Source: Clostridiaceae bacterium 14S0207 (lineage in GTDB: Bacteria > Bacillota > Clostridia > Clostridiales > Clostridiaceae). Taken from it: DNA of 64,000 nt. Positions 1 to 9,900 of this stretch are shown here, piece by piece. Each line of letters begins with the position of its first letter. Within the stretch, counting starts at the first letter, position 1. The translations under genes were made by a program, and so were the position numbers. The notes under the pieces were generated by a model. It was not told the origin of the DNA. It saw nothing but the letters and a program-made list of their open reading frames with translations, and ran no database searches. The DNA is taken from positions 1-64,000 of the forward strand of contig CP026601.1 of the NCBI GenBank assembly GCA_003288255.1, in the 5' to 3' direction.

Positions 1-1644
1 TTGAAAAAATACTTTTACGAAATAAAATTCTTTATATTTATGAGAATTTTATGTGATGGAATTATGACTTTATCAATTGCAGCTATACCTGCCCTACAAA
101 AACAACTATTTGATTTAGTAACAAGCCAAAATGGTAGAATTAAATCACTTTCTATGATTATAATGGCTTATGTTATATCAATGCTTGCTTCTGTAGTTTT
201 CGAATATCTTTCAATGATTTTTACTTGGAAAGCTACTCTAAATTTTGAGCAGTCTTTAAAAAGAGATTTCTTTAAATCAATTTTTAACTACAGCTATGAA
301 AAATTCTCATCAAAGGATGTGGGAGAATATATTTCAATTCAAGGAAACGATATAACAGCTCTTGATCAAGATTATTTAACACCTTTAATTGACATGGTAC
401 AAGCCGCTAATAAAATTTTAATCTTTGGTATTTTTTTATTTGTAAACGTAGATTGGAGAATATCAACAGTAATTCTTATAGGATCTACCCTTACTATAGC
501 AATTCCTAAAATATCATCAAAACCTTTAGCTATTAAAAGAAATACTTATTTAAATGAAATGGGTGTTTATGTAACAAAAACCAAAGACTTTCTTGAAGGA
601 TTTAAGGTTATTCAAAGTAGAACTAGAAAAAATATAAATAGAGAACATGAAGAAATTTTGACAAGTACTAAAAATAAAAGATTTGCATATGGAAAATTTA
701 AATCCATATCAATGGCTTTAGAAGCCTTGGGATTAAATCTTGTAAGTGCAATTGCTTTTATAATTGCGGCAGTTTTACTATATAAGGGCGAAATAACCCT
801 TGGTACCTGTGTTGCAACCTTTGGTTATATAAATAGTTTTATAGGACCAATTAATGATATGATGTATGATTTTAACTCTCTAAGTTCCCTAAAAGGAACA
901 AAGGAGAAAGTTCTTTCTTATTTAAAAGATGTTCCTAAAAGTAATCTAATTGTAAAAGAAGACTTTAATAAAGATATATTATTTGAAAATGTAACTTTTG
1001 ATTATAAAAACTTCTCATTAAAAAAAGTTAATTGTAAGTTTGAAAAAGGAAAAAAATATGCACTTATTGGACATAGTGGTTCTGGAAAGTCTACTTTAAT
1101 TAGTATGCTTATGTCCTATATGAAACCAAATTCAGGAAAGATATTAATTGATGGAGAAGATATAAACTCCCTAGATACAGCTAATATTATGTACTGTGTA
1201 AATCAAAATGAACATATATTTTCTACTAATTTTATAAATAATGCCACTGTATTTTCTTCTTACAAGGATTCGGAGGTAGATAAAATTACAAATAGTCTTA
1301 AAATGAATATAGTTGACGTTGTAAAATCTAAATCTAATTCACAAAAATTAAGTGGAGGTGAAAAGCAAGTTTTAGCAATTATACGAATGCTTGCAAGTAA
1401 TACAGAAATACTTCTTATGGATGAACCTTTTGCATCTACTGATGTAAAAACAACTGAAATATTAGAAAATACTCTTTTAAATATGGATAATAAAACTATT
1501 ATTATGGTTACTCATAAGCTTTCAAATGACTTGAACAAATTTGATGAAGTCATTCTTATGGATAATGGTAAGATCCTTCAAAAAGGACCATTCGAATACA
1601 TTTGTAATACAGAAGAATTTAAGGAAATGAAAAAGTGTAATTAA
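1..1644 (+). CDS. ABC exporter half-transporter (TM domain + ATPase)
   Basis: Membrane exporter subunit of 547 aa: an N-terminal six-helix domain (about residues 1-300) followed by a nucleotide-binding domain. Walker A GHSGSGKST lies near residue 355, the signature LSGGEKQ near 450, Walker B LLMDEP near 471 and the H-loop VTH near 505. Slightly shorter than usual for the family (570-600 aa). The TTG start is the first base of the window, so an upstream extension cannot be excluded, but MKKYFYEIKFF is a plausible N-terminus. Such half-transporters work as dimers, so a partner may lie upstream. Substrate unknown; peptide or lantibiotic export is an inference from family resemblance. It is followed 15 bp later by a small membrane protein, probably co-transcribed. 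Confidence 0.85.
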   Translation: MKKYFYEIKFFIFMRILCDGIMTLSIAAIPALQKQLFDLVTSQNGRIKSLSMIIMAYVISMLASVVFEYLSMIFTWKATLNFEQSLKRDFFKSIFNYSYEKFSSKDVGEYISIQGNDITALDQDYLTPLIDMVQAANKILIFGIFLFVNVDWRISTVILIGSTLTIAIPKISSKPLAIKRNTYLNEMGVYVTKTKDFLEGFKVIQSRTRKNINREHEEILTSTKNKRFAYGKFKSISMALEALGLNLVSAIAFIIAAVLLYKGEITLGTCVATFGYINSFIGPINDMMYDFNSLSSLKGTKEKVLSYLKDVPKSNLIVKEDFNKDILFENVTFDYKNFSLKKVNCKFEKGKKYALIGHSGSGKSTLISMLMSYMKPNSGKILIDGEDINSLDTANIMYCVNQNEHIFSTNFINNATVFSSYKDSEVDKITNSLKMNIVDVVKSKSNSQKLSGGEKQVLAIIRMLASNTEILLMDEPFASTDVKTTEILENTLLNMDNKTIIMVTHKLSNDLNKFDEVILMDNGKILQKGPFEYICNTEEFKEMKKCN

Positions 1645-1659
1645 AAGGAGATTAAAACA

Positions 1660-1869
1660 ATGGATAAAAATACTATAAAAGCACTCTTGGTATCAATATT
1701 AGTAAGTTTTTTAGGTTTATATATATGTAGTTTTTTAAGTTCAATTATAAATCCTTCAAGCGATAATTCATATTTATCTATGATAATATGCCTTTTACTT
1801 TATATAAGTGGAATCATAGCATTTTTTGGATGCCTTATATTGTATAATATTAAGAACAAGAAAAGTTGA
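1660..1869 (+). CDS. small two-helix membrane protein
   Basis: 69 aa with two hydrophobic stretches (about residues 8-30 and 40-62) and a short lysine-rich cytoplasmic tail (NIKNKKS). It has an AAAAGGAG ribosome binding site and follows the ABC exporter gene after 15 bp, so it is probably translated from the same message. Function not recognised. A small immunity or accessory protein for the exporter is possible but not shown. Confidence 0.7.
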   Translation: MDKNTIKALLVSILVSFLGLYICSFLSSIINPSSDNSYLSMIICLLLYISGIIAFFGCLILYNIKNKKS

Positions 1870-2293
1870 CTTTTCAAAAGTAATTATTTATCATTAAAGG
1901 TATAATTTATTAGTTATATTTATATCATTGTAATACAAAAATAAAGTGTTCTAAGATCAATTTAATCTATATATAGTATTTCTTTATATTTATAATTTAA
2001 GATTTTGATTAATACGGCTCTTATAATAAATTATATACCTAGTATTTTATCATGATTATTTCTTCAATATACTTTTCAAATAAAAAGTCCAGCGTTTAGC
2101 TAGGCTTTTTTTTCACTCTAGATTATACGACCTTTACAGAATGACTCTTATAATGTTCATGAGTAATGATTAAAAAAGAATTAAAATTATAATTTATTAT
2201 AAGATATTACCAATAACCTAATATTCCGTATTATTACATTAAAATTTTAAAATAGTGTATTGAGATAATTTTGTAAATATGGTATATCTTATA
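1870..2293. other. AT-rich intergenic stretch
   Basis: No convincing coding sequence on either strand. It holds one weak copy of the dispersed TTGTAATACAAAA motif (1928-1940) and a terminator-like hairpin near 2085-2113. The rest is featureless AT-rich DNA leading to the promoter region of the NRPS operon. Confidence 0.5.
2082..2113 (+). terminator. probable terminator after the first ABC exporter pair
   Basis: Imperfect hairpin (arm AGTCCAGC, loop GTTTA, arm GCTAGGCT, two mismatches) followed by eight T. It ends about 215 bp after the small membrane protein and separates it from the NRPS operon. Confidence 0.5.
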
Positions 2294-2322
2294 TTGTGTA
2301 TTAATAAAAATTAATAGATAAT
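2294..2322 (+). promoter_or_regulatory. candidate promoter of the NRPS operon
   Basis: TTGTGT and GATAAT separated by 17 bp, upstream of the palindrome at 2341. The -35 is a poor match, so the assignment is tentative. Confidence 0.3.
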
Positions 2323-2340
2323 ATAACATTAAAAATTTTT

Positions 2341-2363
2341 GTATAACTTTAGATAAGTTATAC
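2341..2363 (+). promoter_or_regulatory. perfect 9-bp inverted repeat, candidate operator
   Basis: Arms GTATAACTT and AAGTTATAC separated by TAGAT, ending 7 bp before the ribosome binding site TAGGAG of the first NRPS-operon gene. Its place between candidate promoter and start codon suits a repressor site or a leader hairpin. It does not resemble a Fur box. Confidence 0.55.
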
Positions 2364-2385
2364 TACAAATTAGGAGCTACAAGAT

Positions 2386-3120
2386 ATGAACATGAATTTG
2401 ATTAAAAACATAGAGAACATACAATCAGGCAAAAATATCCTTTTATGTTTTCCTTATGCTGGGGGAGGATCTTCGATTTATAGTAATTGGATTAAAAAGC
2501 TTCAAAATGATGTAACTGTATGTTCAATTCAATTACCTGGAAGAGAAGATCGTATTATAGAAGCCCCTTATACACATATGAAAGAATTATTGAAAGAATT
2601 AAATAACCACATAATCCAACTTAAAAATAATAAAATATTTATTTTTGGCCACAGTATGGGAGCTAAAATAGCTTATGAAGCAGCTAAAATATTAGAATCT
2701 CATAATATAACAGTTAATCATTTAATAGTTTCAAGTAGTCGTGTGCCACATATTCCTGAAACAAATCCGATCTCTCATTTATCAGACAAAAAATTCAAGA
2801 ATAAAATAGCAAGTTTTGGTGTAACACCAAAAGAAATTATCCAAAATGAAGACTTATTTAATTTCTTTTTACCAATGCTAAGGGCTGACTTTATTTTAGA
2901 TGAAACTTATTATAATGATAAAATTGAAATGCTTTCTTGTCCAATTACATCATTTTATGGGAAAGAAGATGAAGATGCAAACTATGAAACTATTTCAAAG
3001 TGGAAAGAATATACCAAAAGTAACTTTGACTATGAAGCTTTTGAAGGTGGACATTTTTTTCTAAAAAATCAAGAAGAAAAAGTTTTAAGTAAAATTACTA
3101 AAATACTAAAAAGTAGTTAA
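2386..3120 (+). CDS. type II thioesterase (NRPS editing)
   Basis: 244-aa alpha/beta hydrolase of the GrsT/PchC type. These enzymes act in trans, hydrolysing misloaded or stalled acyl groups from carrier domains. Visible features are the FPYAGGGSS start, the LPGRED segment, the nucleophile elbow GHSMG near residue 90 and the late GGHFFL histidine. The start is ATG after a TAGGAG site; a second in-frame ATG lies two codons later. It is the first gene of the NRPS operon and overlaps the phosphopantetheinyl transferase gene by one base (TAATG), so the two are translationally coupled. Confidence 0.9.
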   Translation: MNMNLIKNIENIQSGKNILLCFPYAGGGSSIYSNWIKKLQNDVTVCSIQLPGREDRIIEAPYTHMKELLKELNNHIIQLKNNKIFIFGHSMGAKIAYEAAKILESHNITVNHLIVSSSRVPHIPETNPISHLSDKKFKNKIASFGVTPKEIIQNEDLFNFFLPMLRADFILDETYYNDKIEMLSCPITSFYGKEDEDANYETISKWKEYTKSNFDYEAFEGGHFFLKNQEEKVLSKITKILKSS

Positions 3121-3809
3121 TGAAAAAATATATAGTATTTAATTATTATCAGGAAGATCAATTAGGAAAAATTATTGATTTAGAAAAAAAACATGTTCAT
3201 ATATGGATTATCGAATGGCAAAAAATATCTAACTTCTTAACAATGTACACACACTGTATGAGTACTCAAGAACAAAGACAACTAGAAAGATATTCATTAA
3301 TAGAAGATAGAATGAGAGGAAAAGCAAGTAATATTTTAACAAAATATCTGGCAAGTCGTTATTTAAAATGTTCGGTATACAATGTACAAATAAATAGAAC
3401 TAAATATGGAAAACCCTACTTAGTAATAAATAATAAACAACACTTACAATATAATATTTCCCATTCAGGCAAATATATAGCATTGGCATTCACATATCAA
3501 CAGACTGTAGGAATTGATATTGAGAAAAAAAGAAGATTATCTAATTTTAACGAAATAGCAAAACACTTTCATCCTTCTGAAAGCAATGCAATACAGCAAA
3601 CTAATGATATAAACCTTTTTTACAAAGTATGGACTGCAAAAGAATCTTATGCGAAAGCACTAGGAAATGGATTACTAATGGACTTAAAAAGTTTTGAGGT
3701 AAAAAATAAAAAAATATATAAAAATGAAGTGAAATTAAAATCATGGACCCTATTCAGTTCTTTAATTGATAATGACTATCAATTGAGTGTAACTGTTAAT
3801 AATCAATAA
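3120..3809 (+). CDS. 4'-phosphopantetheinyl transferase (Sfp type)
   Basis: 229 aa. It transfers phosphopantetheine from CoA to the serine of carrier domains and so activates the two PCP domains encoded downstream. The family signatures are visible: NISHSGKYIALA, VGIDIE and the WTAKESYAKALG helix. Length is normal for the Sfp/Gsp group. The ATG overlaps the stop of the thioesterase gene. A dedicated copy inside the cluster makes the cluster self-sufficient for carrier-protein activation, which fits an acquired module. Confidence 0.92.
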   Translation: MKKYIVFNYYQEDQLGKIIDLEKKHVHIWIIEWQKISNFLTMYTHCMSTQEQRQLERYSLIEDRMRGKASNILTKYLASRYLKCSVYNVQINRTKYGKPYLVINNKQHLQYNISHSGKYIALAFTYQQTVGIDIEKKRRLSNFNEIAKHFHPSESNAIQQTNDINLFYKVWTAKESYAKALGNGLLMDLKSFEVKNKKIYKNEVKLKSWTLFSSLIDNDYQLSVTVNNQ

Positions 3810-3849
3810 TTAACAAAGTTTATCTTAATAATATTAGAAAGGTATAAAA

Positions 3850-6800
3850 ATGGAAGATTCTAAAAAAGAAAATAAAAATCGGTTTGGACTCTCAGATATA
3901 CAAAAAGCATATTATTTAGGTAAAAATAAAAATTTTATCTTTGGTGGAACATCTGCTCAAATTACATATGCTTTTTTAACAGAATTAGATCCTAAAAAAT
4001 TTGAACTAGCTCTAAATCAGGTAATAAAACATCAACCAATGATGAGAGCAATCATCTTAAATTCTGAAACTCAAGAAATACTGGAACAAGTCCCCTACTA
4101 TAAAATAAAAATTCAACAGTACACTAATCTAAATGTAAAAGAAGAAAAAAAGATATTTGAACGCAGCTATAAGGAGGCATGTGAAAAAACTTTCATATCA
4201 AATAAATGGCCTTTATTTGCTTTTGAATATTTAGTATTAAATGAACAAAAATATTTATTGGTTAGTTTTGACTTACTTATAGCCGATGGAAGCAGTTTAA
4301 TGATATTAGCAAAAGAAATTACTCAGCTTTATTCTTCAAATGGACAATTTAAATTGCCAGTTTTAAATAAAACCTATATAGATTATATACAAGAACATTT
4401 ATTTGGAAATAAACAAAAAAAGAAGTATGAAAGAGATAAAAAATATTGGATATCAAAAATACCATTTATCCCAGATGCTCCTGAACTACCAAAGCAAATG
4501 AAGAATAAAAATATTAAACAATGGCATATGAGACGTGAAATTTTATGTATTAAGTCCACTACCTGGGGAAAAATAAAAGAAAATATAAAAGGCCAAAATA
4601 TCTCTAAGACAGCCCTAGTTTTAACTGCTTATGCAAAAGTACTTAGATATTGGAGCAGTAACAAAGAGTTTACAATCAATGTAACTGTTACAGAACGTAG
4701 TAAATATAAAATGGAAAATATAATAGGTGATTTTACTCAAACCCTACTTCTTCCTGTATATAAAAAATGCTGTGAATCAGAAAAATTTATAGATGATGTT
4801 AAAGGGATTATGAAGGGATTTATGAATTCTTATTTGCATAGTGAATTTCATGGTGTTGAGGTAATAAGAGAATTGTCCGCTTATAGAGGAACTCCAATAA
4901 TAATGCCAGTTGTTTTTACAAGTATGCTTTTTAAAGATGATTCCTTATATAGCTCTATCAATAAATTAGGAAAGATCGTAAAAAGTATTAGTAGAACCCC
5001 TCAGGTAATTTTAGATTGCCAAGTTGAAGAAAATAATGGAATGTTACAAATTACTTTTGATTACCTAGATCATGAAATAAAACCAGATATAATAAAAAAA
5101 ATGAGTAATCAGATGAAAAAAATATTAATACAGTCTAGTGAAAGTTTAGAAAATTATATAGAAGTACCTATAGATGAAAAAGAAATAATTAAATGGCAAA
5201 ATTTTAATAATACAAAAGAAAATTATAAAGATAAAAATTTACTTGATTTATTTTATGAATCTGTGGATTCCCACCCAAACAAAAAAGCAATTACGTTTAT
5301 AGACAAGCATCTAACTTATAAAGAATTAGATATGCTATCAAATAAGGTTGCGAAAACATTAGATAATGAAGATATCGGTTATGGAGACTTTATTGGCGTT
5401 GAAACTCAACGTGATATTTCTACAATTGTAAATATCCTTGGAATTTTAAAAACTGGTGCAGCATATATTCCAATCAATAAAATGTTTCCAGAAAAAAGAA
5501 AACTTTTTATTATAGAAAAATGCAATATCAAGAAAACTTTAAAACCGTTTGAATTATCAACAGAAATATTAAATAAAAATTATTCATTTCCTAAAAAAAA
5601 TATACCTATAGATATAACTGCTTATGTAATTTTTACATCTGGGAGTACAGGAGATCCAAAAGGTGTTTCAGTTACACATGCTGCAGCAATGAATACAATC
5701 TTATCAATTAATAAAATAAATCAAATTAACCTTAACGATAAAACCATTGGTATTTCTTCATTTGCATTTGATTTATCTGTATATGATATTTTTGGAACAT
5801 TAAATGCAGGTGCAGAATTAATTATTGCAAATGAGATGAATAACCCAGAAAAGCTTATTGAGATATTGAAAAAACAAAATATAACAATCTGGAATTCTGT
5901 TCCATCAGTTTTTGCCATGTTACTTCCACTTATTAATACTGAATCAAAAATACAATCTGTAAGAAGTATTATGATGAGTGGTGATTGGATCCCATTATCA
6001 TTACCTGAACAATTAAACTCCGTATTTCCAAATGCTAAATTATATAGTTTAGGCGGTGCAACAGAAGCTTCTATATGGTCTATATATTATCCTATTGACA
6101 AAGTAAAGGATAATTGGAGAAGTGTACCCTATGGTTATCCCCTACCCAATCAAAGAATTTATGTACTAGATAAAAATGAAGAATTATGTCCAACCTCTGT
6201 AAAAGGAGAAATCTGTATAGGCGGTATAGGAGTAGCAGAAGGATATATAAATGATAAAGATCGTACAAATAAATCGTTTGTATACAATTCTAAGCTAGGA
6301 AGAATATATCATACTGGAGATTACGGAATTATGGAACCCGAAGGATATATATCAATATTAGGGCGTATGGATGACCAAATAAAAATTAGGGGATATCGAA
6401 TTGAAAAAGGTGATATTGAATCTTGTGCAGAAAAATATCCTAAAGTAAATAAAGCTGTTGTCAAGGTAAATAAATCTAAAACATCAATAGTTTTATTTGT
6501 AGAAGCCTCTGATATTGATAAGATAGACTTCCAAAATAAATTGAAAGAACAGCTACCTGAATATATGCTACCAGCTGAAATTATTTTTATGAAAACATTT
6601 CCAATAACATCTAATGGAAAAATAGATAAAACTCAATTAAAAGCACCTGAAAAAAAAGTAGATACTCAAAAGAAACCTAAAACAGAAATGGAACAATATT
6701 TGTATGAGTTATGGTGTAAGATATTAGAACGTAATGTTATTAGTACTGATGAAAACTTTATTAGTGCTGGAGGAGATTCTTTAAAAGCTGCTCAACTTAT

Positions 6801-6936
6801 TTCAACTTTACAAAAAGAAGGGCATAGCATAACAATTGCAGATTTATATCAGCATAACACAATTGAAACAGCAGCAATATTATTAACTAAAAAAAATAAA
6901 GAACTATCAAAATATGATGACCATGGAATAATTTAG
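3850..6936 (+). CDS. NRPS module 1: Cy-A(Cys)-PCP
   Basis: 1028 aa. A heterocyclization domain begins almost at the N-terminus (about 13-445) with an intact DxxxxDxxS motif (D141, D146, S149). An adenylation domain follows (about 465-920; YVIFTSGSTGDPKG near 593), then a PCP with GGDSL (Ser977). Reading the specificity pocket by eye against GrsA gives D-L-Y-N-M-S-L-I-W, close to known cysteine codes. Cy domains condense cysteine and cyclise it to a thiazoline. There is no aryl carrier domain before Cy and no epimerase inserted in A, unlike PchE of P. aeruginosa; the missing epimerase recalls enantio-pyochelin PchE. The upstream acyl donor is therefore not encoded here. Second gene pair of the operon, 40 bp after the transferase. 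Confidence 0.93.
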   Translation: MEDSKKENKNRFGLSDIQKAYYLGKNKNFIFGGTSAQITYAFLTELDPKKFELALNQVIKHQPMMRAIILNSETQEILEQVPYYKIKIQQYTNLNVKEEKKIFERSYKEACEKTFISNKWPLFAFEYLVLNEQKYLLVSFDLLIADGSSLMILAKEITQLYSSNGQFKLPVLNKTYIDYIQEHLFGNKQKKKYERDKKYWISKIPFIPDAPELPKQMKNKNIKQWHMRREILCIKSTTWGKIKENIKGQNISKTALVLTAYAKVLRYWSSNKEFTINVTVTERSKYKMENIIGDFTQTLLLPVYKKCCESEKFIDDVKGIMKGFMNSYLHSEFHGVEVIRELSAYRGTPIIMPVVFTSMLFKDDSLYSSINKLGKIVKSISRTPQVILDCQVEENNGMLQITFDYLDHEIKPDIIKKMSNQMKKILIQSSESLENYIEVPIDEKEIIKWQNFNNTKENYKDKNLLDLFYESVDSHPNKKAITFIDKHLTYKELDMLSNKVAKTLDNEDIGYGDFIGVETQRDISTIVNILGILKTGAAYIPINKMFPEKRKLFIIEKCNIKKTLKPFELSTEILNKNYSFPKKNIPIDITAYVIFTSGSTGDPKGVSVTHAAAMNTILSINKINQINLNDKTIGISSFAFDLSVYDIFGTLNAGAELIIANEMNNPEKLIEILKKQNITIWNSVPSVFAMLLPLINTESKIQSVRSIMMSGDWIPLSLPEQLNSVFPNAKLYSLGGATEASIWSIYYPIDKVKDNWRSVPYGYPLPNQRIYVLDKNEELCPTSVKGEICIGGIGVAEGYINDKDRTNKSFVYNSKLGRIYHTGDYGIMEPEGYISILGRMDDQIKIRGYRIEKGDIESCAEKYPKVNKAVVKVNKSKTSIVLFVEASDIDKIDFQNKLKEQLPEYMLPAEIIFMKTFPITSNGKIDKTQLKAPEKKVDTQKKPKTEMEQYLYELWCKILERNVISTDENFISAGGDSLKAAQLISTLQKEGHSITIADLYQHNTIETAAILLTKKNKELSKYDDHGII

Positions 6937-6988
6937 TATAAATCTTATATATAACATTCTTCTAATATATCATGAAAGGATAGATAAT

Positions 6989-9900
6989 ATGAAAGTATCA
7001 AATTTAATAAAAACATATAGTCAAATGGGAATTCGACTTTGGAGTGATAATGAGAAAAACCTTCATTATTCTGCAGTTCCAGGAATAATGAATGATAAAA
7101 TAAAAGCAGAAATGAAAAAATATAAAACTGAATTGTTAGAATGGTTAAACCAAGCAAAGATAAAAGAAATCCAACATGATGAAAAAACTAGATATAATAA
7201 ATTTCCATTAACAGATATTCAGTCTTCTTATTTAGTTGGAATGACAAATGCTTATGAATATGGTGGAACAGACTGTCATATTTATCTTGAAATACCACTA
7301 AAAAATATGAAATATAATCAATTATTAGTTGCTTGGAAATCTATAGTTAGCCGTCATGATATGCTTCGTACAATCATCAGGTCTGATGGATATCAACAAG
7401 TATATAAACATCTAGATTATTCACCAAATATTCTTAGATATAATGTAGATAAAAGAGAGAACTTTCAATATATAGTTATTAAAGTTCGAAATGATATGTC
7501 TAAAAGAATATTCCAAGCAAATCAATGGCCAATGTTTGAGTTAGCAATTACAGAACAAAAAGAAGAAGCTATGCTTCATTTTTCTATATCCATGCTAATT
7601 GCTGATTCTATAAGTATAGGAATAATATTAAGAGAATTACTTGAATGTTATCAAGGAAATACTTTAAGTCAACTTGATATCACCTATCGAGATGTTGTTA
7701 TGTATAATGAAAAACGCAAAAACGATCCAGATATTGCTCAAAAATATGATATTGATAAAAAATATTGGTTAAGTAAAATTACACAAATGCCTTTACCGCC
7801 TAAATTGCCAAAAAATAACATATCAAATACATCGGAAGATATAGAGTTTTTACATAAAAGAACTGTAATTAATCAAGCTATTTGGGATGATGTAAAAGAA
7901 TATGCAAAACAAAATCAACTAACAGAAACTTGCGTTCTTTTGACTCTTTATACAGATGTATTAGCTTTGTGGTCAAAAAATCAAGATTTTTCCATAAGTT
8001 TAACTAAAATGGAACGAAATAAATCTAATGATCAAGTTGATAAAATTGTTGGAGACTTCACATCAATAGAAATATTATCAGTGTATAAAAATGATGGTAA
8101 TTCTTTTATAGAAAGAGCTAGAAATATTCAAAAGAGACTTTGGGAGGATCTTGAACATGGAACTTATACTGGTATTGAAGTTTTAAGAGAATTAAGCAAG
8201 GTACAAGGCACAAATGTAATAATACCATACGTTTTTACTAGTACTTTAGGAATAAATAACCTCCACAATGATAATATAGATATCTTTTATAGGGCAAGTC
8301 AAACACCTCAAGTGTTTGTGGATTGTCAAATCAGAGCTTGTAAAGATGGTCTTGAAATTTGTTGGGATATAAGAAAAAATGTATTCGTGGCGGATATTGC
8401 AGAACAATTATTTGAAACATATATTGAAATGATTTATGGACTATCTGAAAATAAAACCCTATGGAACAAACCACAATATTTAGACATTCCAAGTAAAATG
8501 AGAGAAATACGTAGAATAGTAAATAATACTAAAATACACTATAATCATAAAAGTTTAATAGACGATTTTCTTAAAAATGTTAAAAAAGCTCCCCAAAATA
8601 CTGCTGTAATCTTTATGGATCATTCATATTCTTATCAAAAACTATATGATGAAGCCTATCGCTATAAAATAGCATTGGAGAAACGTAATTTTTGTAATGG
8701 AGATTTAGTTGGTATTATCATGAAGAAAAGTTTTGAGCAAATAGCAGCTATTTTAGGAACATTGCTGGCTGGGGGTGTGTATGTTCCAATATATAGAGAA
8801 CAACCCAAAAATCGCATGGATAAAATATTAGAACAAGCAAGGATTCGTTACGTTATTGTAGATAATGATTTTCAAGAAACATTTAAAAATCAGGAATTAA
8901 CAATTCTAACGGTTAGTATGCTTTCAGAAATAATAAATATAGAAGTACCGGATGAAAAAAACATTGATTATAATAAACTAGCCTATATAATTTTTACCTC
9001 TGGCAGTACAGGAACACCAAAGGGAGTTATTATTAGTCATAAATCAGCTATGAATACAATAGATGATATTAATCATAGATTTCATGTTACTTCAAAAGAT
9101 ATGGCAATTGGTATATCCAATATATCATTTGATTTATCTGTTTATGATATTTTTGGAATGCTTTCAGCTGGTGGATGTTTGTTAATTCCAACAGAAAAGC
9201 AAAATATAGATGAAATTGGAATGTTAATAAAAAAATATCCAGTAACAATTTGGAATACTGTTCCGGCTTTAATGCAACAGTTAATTTCTTATTTGAACAC
9301 ATTTAATAAAAAGGAAGATTTTTATTTAAGAATAGCTTTACTTTCAGGAGATTGGATACCAGTAGAACTATATAATAAATTGAAAAATTTAATTAATGAT
9401 ATTCGTGTAATTAGTCTCGGTGGGGCAACAGAGGCATCCATATGGTCTATCTATCATGAAATACAAGAAGAAGACACTACGTATAAAAGTATTCCCTATG
9501 GAAAACCCTTGGCAAATCAAACATTCCATGTGTATAATAGCAGATTACACGAAGTACCTGATTGGACTGAGGGAGAACTATATATTGGAGGAACTGGCCT
9601 TGCAGAAGCCTATTTAAATGAACCTGAATTAACAAAAAATAAATTTCTTATTCATCCTGTTACAAAAGAACGAATTTATAAAACCGGTGACATAGGTAGA
9701 TATCGTCCAGATGGAGTAATAGAATTTTTAGGTCGAGAAGATTCTCAAGTAAAAATTCATGGTAACAGAATTGAACTTAATGAAATTGAGGCAGTAATGC
9801 AACAAAATAAATTAATTGAAAATGCAGCTGTTATAGTAAAAGGAAATATACCTCAAGAATATCAATTACATGGATTTGCAGTACCTGCACATAAGGGTAA

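Noticed and set aside
2341-2363. Fur box upstream of the NRPS operon
   Set aside because: The palindrome is not close to GATAATGATAATCATTATC and the arms are of another sequence.
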